Shown here one piece after another: positions 1 to 10,644 of a stretch of 64,000 nt of DNA. Source of the stretch: Anisus vortex (lineage: Eukaryota > Mollusca > Gastropoda > Planorbidae); contig OX421498.1 of the NCBI GenBank assembly GCA_949126835.1, positions 36,427,306-36,491,305 on the forward strand, written 5' to 3'. The notes beneath the pieces are model-generated. The model did not search any database and was not told where the DNA came from. It saw only the letters and a program-made list of their open reading frames with translations. A program made the translations under genes and the position numbers. Numbering within the stretch: position 1 is the first letter of the stretch; each line of letters begins with the position of its first letter.

Positions 1-126
1 GGCCCTAAATCAAATTATAATGCGCTCGGATCTTCTATAAAAGAGTGATAATGAATAAGCTACTGTAAAAAGTAACAAGTCCTAAAAGCTGCGGTCATGT
101 AAAATACTATTGACCATTTTGTACAG

Positions 127-1544
127 AACATCACAGATGCCATGAAGACCATTTGCGAGATACTGACCAGTGATCCTGACGGTGGTCCAGCTAGGATCCC
201 GTTCAAATTGTGGCAAGAGTGTTACTGCTTCCTGGCAGAGATTGACGGGGAAATTTCCAATCAGCAAATAACGGATGTTATTACCCACCTCCAGTATGAT
301 GTGTAAGTTCCAGAGTTTTTGTTTCTTCCACAACTTTCAAGAGCTAACCCAAAGTAAATCTGTATTCTAAGTTGTTTTTATTATATCAATAAGGATGTTT
401 CAAGTAGCATCATTTCCCAAACATTTCTTCTTTTTTTTTTTAATGAAAAAATATTTTTTCTTTATGAGCATCCATTTTTTTAAATTGCCTCTACCAGCCT
501 ATAAGTTGCCTATAAACAGGGTTCGCACAGCTCCTGGAAACTCCTTGAAACTCCTGGAAAACAAAAAGTTGTGTTACAGGACCTTAAAACTCCTGGAAAA
601 ACTGCATTTAACCTGGGAAAATACTAAAAACTCCTTATCTTTTGAAGGAGATTAATCATTAATAAAAAAAAATCGTAATCACTGCTCTTAGATTGTACTT
701 TCACTTTTCCAGAAAGCCCTATTGGAGTTAACCCGCTTTGCCACTTTCTATTTCCGCGCGCAAACGTTCATAACACCAGTGATGCCACTCCTTGTTGTTG
801 TTTTTTACTAGATCTTGTTTTTTTTGTTTTTTGATGTGAACTTGGGATGTAGGCTATATAAGTCCCCGTAATGTCGTAAAGCCAAAAAAAAAGCTGTCTA
901 GCGAGGTGTCTGTTTTTTTTTAAAGAGCTCAGCTTGGCTTTTCAAAAAATTTACTCCTGAAAAACTTCTGGAAAACTCCTGGAATTTTGAGGCAATTTTT
1001 CTGTACGAAACCCGTTATAAAGTAAAGTAAAGTACCAGTCGGACCGCCTTTACTTTACCCCAACTAAGTTGCCTATAACAGATATGAATTTCCTCACAAT
1101 TTTTATATGTTACAATTAAGCATTTACTCATGCACAAATAAAAAGAAAATCTTCAAACTTACCAATAATGTATAAATGAGGATTGGTTTGCTGGTTCTTG
1201 CAAAATGTAAACTTTGAACCAGAATGCTTTTCATTATGTGTTCCAGTAAGTTTGCTTTCATGGACCAGTACTGAGTCCGGACCCATCCTTTTTTTCCAAC
1301 TCTGTTATGTCTGATTGTTGTTGGGGAATAAATATTGAGTTTAAAATGATGATGTTGGGGAGGTGAGTTGGAAATGGTTATATGATGCTCAATGCACAAA
1401 TACAGTTTTATTTCACAACGTAATGTGTCACCCTTATACCTTTTATTTATCCATCTTTTTGTTTTCTTTGCCTCCAGAGATAAACAAGATGGATATGTGA
1501 TGCCTCGAAACTTTCTCAGCGCCGACTGCCCTCAACTTTCTTGA
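127..1544 (+). CDS. Last two coding exons of an unidentified gene (5' end outside window)
   Basis: Two exons join into one frame. Exon A (127-302) follows TTTTGTACAG and ends at the donor GTAAGTTCC at 303. It reads 58 codons plus 2 nt, starting NITDAMKTICE and containing PARIPFKLWQECYCFLAEID and ending ITHLQYD. Exon B begins at 1478 after the tract TTTCTTTGCCTCCAG. The split codon GT+A restores Val, and the frame runs VDKQDGYVMPRNFLSADC to TGA at 1542-1544. The phase match across a strong donor and acceptor is the main support. The peptide looks like a soluble, acidic, mostly helical C-terminus, with no signal or membrane segment. I do not recognise the family. The 1.18-kb intron holds a MITE and a SINE relic. 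The acceptor at 126 is only moderately pyrimidine-rich, so exon A could start up to 24 nt earlier, because the frame is open back to 103. A minus-strand open frame over exon A (82-333) is judged a shadow. Confidence 0.55.
517..1014. mobile_element. hAT-like MITE with CAGGGTTCG termini
   Basis: The left end starts CAGGGTTCGCACAGCTCCTG and the right end is its approximate inverse (CTGTACGAAACCCG). Internally it is built of repeated CTCCTGGAAA/ACTCCTTGAA-type words. The flanks TATAAA on the left and TTATAAA on the right may be a worn 8-bp target duplication. It is too short and stop-rich to encode a transposase. It lies inside the intron of the left-edge gene. Confidence 0.5.
1018..1063 (-). mobile_element. 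Internally deleted antisense relic of SINE family A
   Basis: It contains AGTAAAGTAC..GTCGGACC joined directly to GCCTTTACTTTACCCCAACTA. Both pieces occur in the same order, but about 100 bp apart, in the antisense SINE-A copy at 18186-18335. This copy therefore has lost the middle. Confidence 0.45.
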
Positions 1545-1791
1545 ACTGGACCATGCCTCATCTTTATTCATAGTCATCGTATCGAGTCAACCAACCTAAT
1601 TTAAAGGCTTTGCACCACAGGCTTTTAATTTTATCATCATGGATAATATTCAGCCGATACATTTCACTTCATTTTATAACCTGGCAGATAAATCATTTTT
1701 TTTTTCAAATATTAATTAAACACAAAGTATGTTTATGACATTATTGTGTTTATTTTTGTCATGATATGTGCAGGTGTTTCTAATGAAAATA
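1545..1791 (+). promoter_or_regulatory. Probable 3' UTR with poly(A) signal candidate
   Basis: Non-coding sequence follows the TGA of the left-edge gene. An ATTAAA hexamer at 1715-1720 is followed within about 10-50 bp by GT/T-rich sequence (GTATGTTT, TTGTGTTTATTTTTGTC), the usual layout of an animal cleavage and polyadenylation site. A later AATAAA near 2490 is an alternative, which would place the next MITE inside the UTR. Confidence 0.35.
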
Positions 1792-2224
1792 CAGTGGTAC
1801 TTTGACTTACAAGTGCACTAACTTGTCCGTTTTCTGATATTGGAGCCGTCCATTGATCGAGTTTTCTTAATTTGAATTACAAGGGAGATGTAAGTTGATG
1901 AGGAACTGACAATGGAGGTGTTATAGAAACTGAAGATTTACCAGCATAAGGAGGTATTGCAGGATGAAACAAACCTCCTTGAACAGGATTTTTAGTGAAA
2001 CACTCTTTCAGATGAAAATGAGGAAAGTGTGGCAAAATAGGCATTAAGTCTGTGACAATTGAGTTATACAAAAGTAAATAAAAAAAAAAATCAAACAGTG
2101 CAGAAAAAAATAATTTCAATGGAGAAAATTGATTTGATATAGAATAATTAGCTATAATGACTATATATTGGGTAACGAGGTCAGTCCTAGAATGAATTAA
2201 ATTTCATAAGTCAAAGTACCACTG
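1792..2224. mobile_element. 433-bp MITE with CAGTGGTACTTTGACTTA inverted repeats
   Basis: The first 18 bases, CAGTGGTACTTTGACTTA, are exactly the reverse complement of the last 18. The inside is non-coding and AT-rich. Similar termini occur in Tc1/mariner-pogo type MITEs of many animals (family knowledge), but a TA target duplication is not clean on both sides, so the superfamily is left open. Confidence 0.6.
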
Positions 2225-2926
2225 TTCCATTAATGAAATTGTGCTGTCCGTTTTAATTTTTCAAGTCCAAAGTAACACATCAAAAGTATTATTTATTTAT
2301 TTTGTAAGCCTTTTCTCTATGTTTAAACTACTAAAACAACTATTTGTGTTTTTTTTAACTTTACATAAAATGAAGTTTGTTTTCTCCTTTTGTTAAATAA
2401 TAATTTTGTTTCAAAATAATTAACAATTTGTGATTTTTTATGTTTTTGTTTCAAGGATTAAGTTTGAACAAAAAAAAACACAAATTATTGTAAATAAAAG
2501 CAGTTTTGTAATTTCTAAGTTCTTTAAACACCTAAAACATCTGTACCTCTCCGTCCACCATTTGAAACTTGTAAATATCATGTCCAAATATTGATCAGAT
2601 TTAAACAATCTTCACGTCCACTTTTTATGCTGTCATCATTACATAAAAAACCCAGCAGCCAATAGTTTATACAAACAAGTAATGTCTGTATGTCTCAAGT
2701 GTTTAAAATAAAAATAATAAAAATTTAATTAACTAGAAATTAAATGATTCTTTTTTTTTTAAACATGTTCTGTTGATTTTTATGTTGTTGTTTTTTTGTG
2801 TGCAGCTATTTTGTTTTGTGTTGTATATTTGAAAAATGTGATGGATAGATTAACTTTATTAATACTTTTTTTTTTAATTGATGAAATATTTTATTACAGC
2901 AAAACTGAGTAGGCCTATACTAAGAA
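2225..2926. other. AT-rich stretch, no gene seen
   Basis: Homopolymer-rich A/T sequence with several AATAAA-like words. No coding frame or recognisable repeat was found. Confidence 0.4.
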
Positions 2927-3340
2927 TAGGGCGTTTGCAATCACGTGACAAAAAGCACGTGATTTGTGTTTACTTTGCGTAGTAGTGGTGTACAAACAAA
3001 GATGGCCGCTGTATTAATTATTTGGCCTAATTATAATATCAATAAAATCAATTCAATTGCAACACTTACTGGTCGGATAGGAAGATAATCAAATGGGCGT
3101 AAAATGTTGAAAATCGTTGAAAAAATACCATGTCAGGCTTTCTCTTGGACTAGGAAGATTATATACGACTATTTACCTCCTAATTTGTGAGTAGGATAGC
3201 CAATATTCAGATGTGAATTTAACATGATGAAGAACATCTTCACCACGTTACGTTTGTACCTCAAGTGGGTTCTATATTTACACAAATACGTCACTAAATT
3301 TACACAAAAAAATTAAGCTCCGCCCACTAAAAACGCTCTA
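2927..3340 (+). mobile_element. E-box-bearing MITE, copy 1
   Basis: It begins TAGGGCGTTT and ends AAACGCTCTA, which are near-perfect inverted termini. TAAGAA occurs directly on both sides (2921-2926 and 3341-3346), a possible 6-bp target duplication. Two CACGTG E-boxes lie just inside the left end (TCACGTGACAAAAAGCACGTG). An inverted second copy lies at 35240-35820 and shares both ends and the ATTCAGATGTGAATT-type interior. Confidence 0.6.
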
Positions 3341-3346
3341 TAAGAA

Positions 3347-4439
3347 GACTTTAAAAAAAAACTGTGACAATGTATTCTCTCCCTTGGCCAATGGATTCAG
3401 GTTAGATTTGCCTGCAATAATTTTTTCCAATTTCACAAAAAGATCTGAGAATATTTTTTAATGATATATTTTTTTAATTTTAGGTTGGATCTTAGGATCT
3501 AGAGCAGTTTTATTTTTTTATTTTTCAAATAAGGAAGTAATTTAGGCATAATACCAAGAACACCATGAATAAATGAAGTCATTCAGGTCATTACAATAGG
3601 AAAGAGTATTCCTAAAATGTAATTTTTTAAAATCAAAACTAGCCAAGTAAAGTTACATTTAAGCTCTTAAATTTTTGAAAGTTCAATATAAATAAAATTA
3701 TTATTATAAATAGTGTATAATATCTCACTGTAGGCAGGATTTAGATTTAATTCACTAATTGGGGTATTTTTGGTATATATTCTCTGTTTTATTTCTAAAG
3801 CAGTTATTTTACTTTTTTTTTCATTCCAATATCACTCACTCTAAGGATTTGACTATTTCCCAATCAAATATAGCCTAGTATATTTCTCCATATCACTGTA
3901 GTTTCCCCGTTTTTAATTTTATTTTGTACTGACACTGAGATATCATAAGGTAACAAATACTTGTACCTGAAACAAGCAAAAAAAATCTATTTCTGTCCAG
4001 TGTCATCAATATATTGAATCAATCCACGGGAGTTAATAAAACTAAAACAAAAGTTTTTTTAATCAGTACAATTTAATAGAACCAACATGGATAATGATGC
4101 AACAAATGAAAAAAAAGTGTTAACATTATTAAGCAGATAACTTTTATCTATTTTCACTAAGTAACATTTGAAGATGTACATAAAAGCGGAGAAAGTTTCA
4201 AAAGAAGCTAATCATTGCTGCAAGGGTTAGATTGGACGCCTTCATTTACCTGAGCAAGATGTTCTATATCAATGGGTAACATCCGTCAAGTCAAGGGTAG
4301 GTTACTGTGGTAATATCAAGAACATGGTAACTCTAAGTTTATAATCATTGCATATGAACATTAAAAACTGGGTGTTTGTTGAAGTCTGCCCTCAAAGAAT
4401 AGTAGAGCATACTAACTTCTTATTAGTTGCATATTAGAT
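3347..4439. other. Stretch without a recognised feature
   Basis: AT-rich sequence with poly-T and poly-A runs. No exon, RNA gene or repeat family was recognised on either strand. Confidence 0.35.
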
Positions 4440-4499
4440 CCTTATACCTTTAGATAGAATAGTATAAGGTCGATAGTTCAAACCCCAGAATAGTTATAG

Positions 4500-4590
4500 A
4501 CCTATTCTGTGGTTCAAACCTCCTGCAGGGCGGTAGAGAATGGTAGATGGAAGGATTTGAACTCAAGTCGTTTAGTTAACAGGAGTACTA
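4500..4590 (-). mobile_element. Antisense relic of SINE family B
   Basis: CTCCTGCAGGGCGGTAGAGA followed by GGATTTGAACTCAAGTC parallels the antisense SINE-B copy at 40780-40936 (CTCCTGCAGGGCGACAGGGA then GGATAGAACCCGCGACC), the tRNA B-box region read backwards. Confidence 0.4.
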
Positions 4591-5198
4591 TGTTAGATTA
4601 CATTGATTGTAGACAATAAATAAACACGACATATTTACATTTTCAAGTGCTAATGTTGAACAAGTGGGTCTAAGCACACAGCGTTTTATAATATGTTTGT
4701 TTTCTTCTTTTATGTTCCAGATTTGTTCTGACCTACTCAAATCAATATCTATTTGTGTAGGCCTATGTATCCCCCCCCCTCCCTTATTACATTCACTAGT
4801 GGACGGCTCTAGACACACAATCTAACAAATGTACTGGAATAAAAAGTATTTTTAGTTCTTGTTGTTTTTAAAGAAGGAGGACATAAATATTGAAGTATCA
4901 TAAGCGTAGTATGTTAAAACAGTTTTTTGAAGTTTTGAAATAAGCTTACAGATGCAAACTTTTTATCAACATTTTGTACAGTCTGTTCGATAAAAACTGC
5001 TCAAACATTTTATTTTTTTGTTAAATATTGTAAATATTGAGCTATTAAATATGGAAGCTTTAAAAGAAAGAATACGGTTTTAATGTAGACACTTTGAATT
5101 GGAGATAAATAGAGATTTTAAAATGTGCATAGCTTGCCATGGGAGTCGTAATGAGTCGTAATAGTAATACATACCGCTTACATACTAGCGTAACTAGA
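4591..5198. other. Stretch without a recognised feature
   Basis: AT-rich with one C9 run near 4772. Nothing codes convincingly. Confidence 0.35.
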
Positions 5199-5976
5199 GG
5201 AGCTCCAACACTGTTCAGTCTAATGTTACCCGACATGCTAAATGAAGCATTCTGTGATTGATATGAGCCTGTAGATATCAGGTACTGCACCGATGGTCGG
5301 CTGTTCAACCTCAGAAGACTTAAGGCTAAGGTCAAAACAAAAGTCAGATCAGACACCATTCTCGACTTTCTGATTGACTGCGCCTTCAATGCTGACTTGC
5401 AACGCATTGTTATACATTATTCAGTGCCTGCTCCAACTATGGAGTCACCATCAGCACTTAGAAAACTGAAGTCTTGTACCATATTAGAATTCCCATTGAC
5501 TCAGATTTTTATCTTGGTGCCCCGAACAAAGCATAGTCAAACTACACGTTGGCCAGATCAGGGGCCTTCTTTACCACCATTGAGCGTAGGACGAAATAAT
5601 CGTTTTTATAGAAGGAGCGTCTGTATTGTATAAGATAAGATTTTAAACTAGGGCTTCCACATGAAGTCTTGCGTAGTTTCGACATATTAGCCTTCCCTTC
5701 GTCGTCCTACGCCGTGGGGAATGGATTTATGAGTGGAACATTTTAAAAGACCCTGAGGATGTAACTCCCTAATTCCCCTGTGCTGAGACAAACTTTATCA
5801 TCAATGGTAAAAAAAAAACGGTGAACCTCTTCACCTACCTCGGCAGCACATTGTCTCAGGATACCATCATTGATGACGAAGTGAACCTTCGTATCTCAAA
5901 AGCCAGTGCAACTTTTGGCAGATTGTATGACAGTGTCTGGAATAGAAGGGACATCAACACTCAAAAAAAAAATAGA
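5199..5976 (+). pseudogene. Dead LINE reverse-transcriptase fragment
   Basis: In one plus frame GAPTLFSLMLPDMLNEAF is followed, after a stop, by TDGRLFNLRRLKAKVKTKV and FLIDCAFNADLQR. After a gap, NLFTYLGSTLSQ, IIDDEVNLRISKASATFGRL and VWNRRDI appear near 5820-5960. These are landmarks, in the right order, of animal LINE reverse transcriptases often mislabelled craniofacial development protein 2-like (established knowledge). In such proteins the catalytic box reads like FADDCALNA. Here it reads FLIDCAFNA, so the metal-binding aspartate pair is gone, and stops and frame changes interrupt the rest. A SINE-B tail (5595-5642) sits between the two parts. The clade was not resolved. No 5' half or endonuclease domain was found. 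Confidence 0.75.
5595..5642 (+). mobile_element. SINE-B / LINE shared 3' tail, sense
   Basis: AATAATCG..TTATAGAAGGAGCGTCTGTA ending TATAAGATAAGA matches the 3' end of SINE-B as seen inverted at 40780-40815 and 11738-11785. Confidence 0.5.
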
Positions 5977-6483
5977 GAGAGCAGTACGCTTGCATCAAGA
6001 GCACACCGGTGGGCTAACGCATGGGGGACAGACCCTGCTTTGACTCCGGGTGTCCCGCTCTTGCTTGCAACATCTTGCATTCTAAAGGTCTGCGGCCCCG
6101 GTGGGGAGGAAGAAATGAGCACAACAATCCCGCCCTGGTGCCTGGATGCCCAAACCTATAGTATGCGATCTGAGCTTCCGGACGACATTGCAGGTGTACG
6201 GGCGAGCCACCTCGATGATGATCCGAGGGGGAACTCAGCAGTGGGAGAAAATAGTGGAGATGGCTGTACCCTAAGCTACTCGTGGGATGGCTGGCGCCCG
6301 GGCAGAACCTTTGTGTGCCCCCCTTCCCACCCTTGGTTCATCCCTGAACATCGTTACGCACTGGACGTAAGAGCCGGAAGGCTGTTCCGGTTGTTGTTTT
6401 TGAGATGGGGGGGGGGGGGGGAGGGCAACAATAGTATGCACTTAATTCATTATTTTCCCCGTCCTAGGCGCCATTTTCGCTAA
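5977..6483 (+). other. GC-rich block of unknown origin
   Basis: A sharply GC-rich segment in AT-rich surroundings, with a G12 run at about 6409-6420. The frame continuous with the LINE remnant stays open to 6483, but its translation resembles no LINE or host domain I know, and high GC alone removes stops. It could be a further part of the LINE locus or a separate insertion. Confidence 0.35.
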
Positions 6484-6761
6484 TTACGCCTCTGCTCTTA
6501 CAGTAGATGGGAGATATGTGTTGTTTGTAAAAGAAAATAACTAACAACTAGTTTCTATTCTCAAAGACTATATAGTCATTATAGTCTTTGCCAATATAAA
6601 GACTTCTATCGTAATGTTGGACAATGTGCTGTTTTACTGTTGCTGTGTTTAAACAAAATAATTTACAAAATAAATTAAAATATATATATATAGGGTGATT
6701 TAATGGCTGTTGGATGATTAAAAGGCTATATGGTGATTAAATGAATGTCTTGGTTAGTGAA

Positions 6762-6960
6762 GCCGGCTGGCCTAGCGGTTAGCTTACCAGACTGTCAACA
6801 TAAAAACCACTAGACACGTCGCGGGCTCGAGCAAGACCATCGTAAATACAGGCCAAGACTCTCGGCTGCGGTAAGATCGTGACGTCACGACTAATGGGCT
6901 TTTGCCTGCGGTCTACCTGTAGTTGAAGATGTGTAAGCGATGCCTTAGCCTTAGTCTTAG
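6762..6960 (+). mobile_element. tRNA-derived SINE, family B
   Basis: The head GCCGGCTGGCCTAGCGGTTAG contains a Pol III A-box-like TGGCCTAGCGG. GCGGGCTCGAGCAAG about 50 bp later is a B-box-like block. The same head occurs inverted at 40936. The body contains the CRE-like palindrome TGACGTCA. The tRNA-like part is not a functional tRNA, with no acceptor-stem pairing. Confidence 0.6.
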
Positions 6961-7070
6961 ACGCGTTGACCGTGTGTGCTGTTAACCATTCATTTTAAGT
7001 TTGAGAAGTATACAAGTCTAGTATTCAATAACTGGATTAGTACATTAACATCGGATTACAAGAGTACACC

Positions 7071-8950
7071 ATGGTACATAAATGTTGTGTGCCTCGTTGT
7101 AAAGGTAATTACAATAAAGACTTGAAAGCACATGTGTTTAGATTTCCGAAAGATGAATGCTTAAAACAAAGATGGATTGCTGCCATTCCTAGGAAACATT
7201 TTATGCCAACGGAATACTCCAGGGTAAGTTGAAATTTTATCGGAAAATTAAATGTTCTTCTAGACTTTAGTTAAATTATTTTTATATTAGTCTATATTTA
7301 TATGATCATTCTTTTACGAGGAAAATTAAATGTTCTTCTAGACTAATCTAGACTCTATTCTAGTAGGCCCTAGTCTAGTTAAATTATTTTTATATTTGGC
7401 CTATAATTATATTTATATTATGATCATTCTTTTACGACTTGGTTAGGCCTTTAGACCTAAAGATTATCTATCGAAATTAATTTATTCACAAATTAATCAA
7501 AGTCTACATTATAGTGTAGCCTATATTACTGTCTCTATTATATAGTATATCAGTAGGCCTATATCTTGTTAGGCCCTATAGTCTATAGACTCCGGCCTTA
7601 AACTTAATCCTAGAAGGAAGTAGGCCTACTTTTTTAATCAATAGTAGTGAATCTAAAGTCAAAAGACGAAATGCCTAAGTCCAAGAGGCTAGCAGGTTAC
7701 AAAATAAAATACATTAAAATGCTTAGGCTTAGTAGAGGTTATGCTACAAAATATTTAAAGTGTTAAGTCATACAACCTAGTAACCTAGGCTACAGTGCTA
7801 CAGCATAGGCATATTATTAGCCTGTTACTAGTTACTTCAACTATGATAGAACTTGACTATTACTATTACCACAAAAAAAAAGCAGAATAAGTGAGAATGT
7901 TGTTTAATTATTTTTTTATTTCATGATTTTTTTTTTTTAATTATATTTCAGGTTTGCCATAAACATTTTGCTACCGAGGAAATACTGTGGACACAGTCAC
8001 AGTTTGATACAAAGTTGGGCAAACTAGTAACGGCTCCACTGGGCAAGCCCAGACTTAAAGCTGATGCAGTACCATCGAAATTTGCTGGCTGTCCATCTTA
8101 TCTTTCATCAACACACAAAATACGTGAAAATCCAGACAAAAAAAAGCAGCGCTTTGAAAGTGAGCATGTAGAGAATGCAATCAAAGACAGTTTAAGGACA
8201 CACGAAGAATATATAAAAACAAATAAGGTGGACGATTTTATTTCGTGTGTGAATGCTGTAAAAAATATGGATATTTCTGAATTCTGGAAAGTGATTTATG
8301 GTAATGATAAAATAATTTTTGTTCATATACAAAAAGAAGGACCCCCATTAATTTTGTATTCGGTTCTTATAAATAGTTCTTTTAAAGTTGAAATATATTT
8401 TAAACAAACTGCTATTTTATCAGACAACAAATCTGTACCTAAAAAGCTAAACTATATTTATGAAATCTCAAATGTTTTGAATTTAGTGGAGACATCTCAC
8501 AGTGTGAATTCGATTTCTGACCATTTTTCTCTTATTAAAGAGTCTCTTGGTGTTCTAAAGGAGCTAGATCCAGAGAATAAACATTTTTATTCCTTTTTTT
8601 CTGCACAGATAGACCTTATTCGTACAAAGAAAAATAGACTTAAATATGATTGTGATGTTTTTTTGTTTTCTGCATTGTTTTTTCTCTTGTCTCCGCAAGC
8701 ATATACTTATGTTAGAAATTCTGGTAATTTTATACTACCACACCCCCAAACAATTAAAAGAACTTGTAATTCTTTTAAAGTTGGACCTGAATTGGAACAA
8801 AAAGATGAAAGTTTTTTATTTTATATCAAACAGCGTGTCATTACACTAGACTCTAAAGAAAAAACAGTAATATTAATGGTGGATGAAATTTATTTGAAAC
8901 AATTTGTTGACTACAAGGGTGGGAACATAGTTGGTAATATTTTGATTTGA
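7071..8950 (+). CDS. THAP-domain protein, N-terminal part of a P-element-type transposase (two exons)
   Basis: Exon 1 (7071-7223) starts at ATG in the context ACACCATGG and ends at the donor GTAAGT. Exon 2 (7952-8950) follows TTATATTTCAG in phase 0. The joined product is 383 residues. Residues 1-95 form a THAP DNA-binding zinc domain: C5, C10, W35, the FP at 25-26, then C53-x2-H56 across the splice and the AVPxxF-type box AVPSKF at 90-95. The C2CH layout and spacing match human THAP1 (family knowledge). A basic linker follows, then the transposase-like region ending DEIYLKQF and DYKGGNIVGN. In P-like transposases DYKGGNIVG lies early in the RNase H-like core and hundreds of residues follow. 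Here the frame jumps straight to a far C-terminal segment (next entry), so most catalytic residues are absent. The product could bind DNA but not transpose, like internally deleted P derivatives in flies. The intron is 728 bp. No P-type terminal repeats were found in the flanks. Confidence 0.8.
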
Positions 8951-9459
8951 GAATAACTCAGGAAGATATTTCTAAAATGGAAGAAGATTTGCCTATTGCA
9001 ATTCATGTGGGTGGTTATTGTGCATTTAAATTGTTAAAGAAAGTGAATGATTGTGACTTATGCAAAGACAATTTATTGATTGAAAAACCTCTTAATATAG
9101 ATGCAATGAATTTTACTGTTCAATTAGACAGGGGTAGGTTAAAGTATCCACAGAAATCTGTTGTAGATTTAGTTCTTTTTAATAGTGCTGTGATTAGCAA
9201 ATTAACTAGAGAAAAATATATCAACCTTTTTTTTAATGAAACAAATCAGAGAAATGTTGCATTGACTGTGACAAAGAATGTTTTAGTTAGTAATGAATTT
9301 GAATGTTGGAATGACTGTCAAAATAATCATAAGGCACAAACACTTGTTGATATGATTTTGTATACTTCTACTAATTGTCTCTTAAACAATTTTTGTAAAA
9401 ATAAAAATAATACTGTGAAAAGTGCCTTGTCTGCTAGGAAAATGTCAACTATAAAATAA
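8951..9459 (+). pseudogene. C-terminal remnant of the same P-element transposase, out of frame
   Basis: Directly after the TGA, in a different frame, 169 codons stay open: SKMEEDLPIAIHVGGYCAFK, LLKKVNDCDLC, RGRLKYPQKSVVDLVLFN and a Lys/Asn-rich end. An IAGYCA(R)K-LKK-C-x2-C block followed by a RGGLKYP-like word is typical of the C-terminal region of P/THAP9-like transposases (family knowledge). The junction at about 8947 removes several hundred codons of the catalytic core and shifts frame. Apart from the junction no stop codon is present, so the deletion looks fairly recent or the frame has been maintained. Confidence 0.7.
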
Positions 9460-10424
9460 TTACAGTTACAGATATATGTTTCATTTTATCCTAATCCTTT
9501 TCAGTGAATTTTTATTAACATCTTATGATTCAAAATATATATAGGCCTATATATATATTATAATCAGAACTCTACTGTACAAATATTTCTTTTTTCATTG
9601 AGCAATTTTTGTAAAGCCTTTATAAACCTATATTCTTATTGTTCACTATACAACTTAATACAAGGCACAATTACAAAATAACGACATAGTGTAATGGTTA
9701 GCTATAGACATTATATATTCATCTTTGATTTTATAATTGTTTCCCATGTACCGGTATTGCACTTTGGTAAACTTTGTATTGCTTACTGAGTCTTTTTATT
9801 ACTTTACTTTTCAAATTAATGTATATAATATAATGTTAAATAATATGAACTATTTAAAATGAAATTTGCAAGTGCATAATTATCTTTTCTACATGTTTTA
9901 ATAAATTCGAACTCAAAAGATCATTTTATTATTACTTCTTCTTGAACTGTATCTGTAATAATTAGTAATATGTTTGTTTGGATGTTGTCTGTTGTTGTTT
10001 TTCAAGTTAACATACATTACAGCTGCAGCTATTTGTTAGATATTAATTATACCACATTAAAAGAAAATGATTTTTCATAGCCTTCCTATTATGAGTGTAA
10101 GCCCAGCAACATGATATAAAAATAAAAAAGAAACGTCAACATTCAGTACAACTATTACTATAAAATAAACCATTTTGAAGAGTAATCGTAACAAAAATTA
10201 AAACTGCTATTAAATAACTAGCAGTAAGTACAAAAGTTTTTTTTTATTAAATAAAAGTAAGCATAATAATTTCTTAATATAATAGACCTAACTTTCATTA
10301 AGTAGGCCTACCGGTAAATATCATAGCGCTGAAACAACACATGCCTAAAGACACCTGAGCCGAGTGTATACTCACTACGCCTCGCAAGCATTAGGCCTCC
10401 AGCGCGTGACGCACAAAACTAGCA
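9460..10424. other. AT-rich flank of the THAP gene
   Basis: Several AATAAA words could serve as poly(A) signals for the THAP gene. A tRNA-A-box-like TAGTGTAATGGTTAGC occurs near 9689 without a B-box. No further gene was seen. Confidence 0.35.
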
Positions 10425-10640
10425 CTTTGGCCTGTACTTACGGTGGTCTTGGCTCGAGCCCCGCCACCGGCAGATCCCTGTCGCCCTACAGAGTTTTGGG
10501 ACTAGATGACGTTAATATTGAGATGTTATCACATGCGCTTAACCGGCAGCAGTGAAACCTCTCACAGATTAATAGTCTTCTAGAGCGCACTGAGCATGCT
10601 AAAATAGCATGGATAGAAGCGCTATATAAATTACCATTAC
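10425..10640 (+). mobile_element. Diverged SINE-B copy
   Basis: GGCTCGAGCCCCGCCACCGG, then GATCCCTGTCGCCCTACAGA and GTTTTGGGACTAGATGACG, match (in sense) the inverted copy at 40780-40936. The 3' part, GCGCTATATAAATTACCATTACCATT, is a short repeated tail typical of SINE ends. Confidence 0.5.
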
Positions 10641-10644
10641 CATT

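Noticed and set aside
82..333. Minus-strand 83-codon gene
   Set aside because: The plus strand of the same segment splices in phase to a second exon with a proper acceptor, and the minus frame has no such support.
7071..9459. Complete autonomous P element
   Set aside because: The catalytic core is missing at about 8947, the C-terminus is out of frame, and no terminal inverted repeats or 8-bp duplication were found.
9689..9710. tRNA gene start (TAGTGTAATGGTTAGC)
   Set aside because: Only an A-box-like word, with no B-box or cloverleaf downstream.
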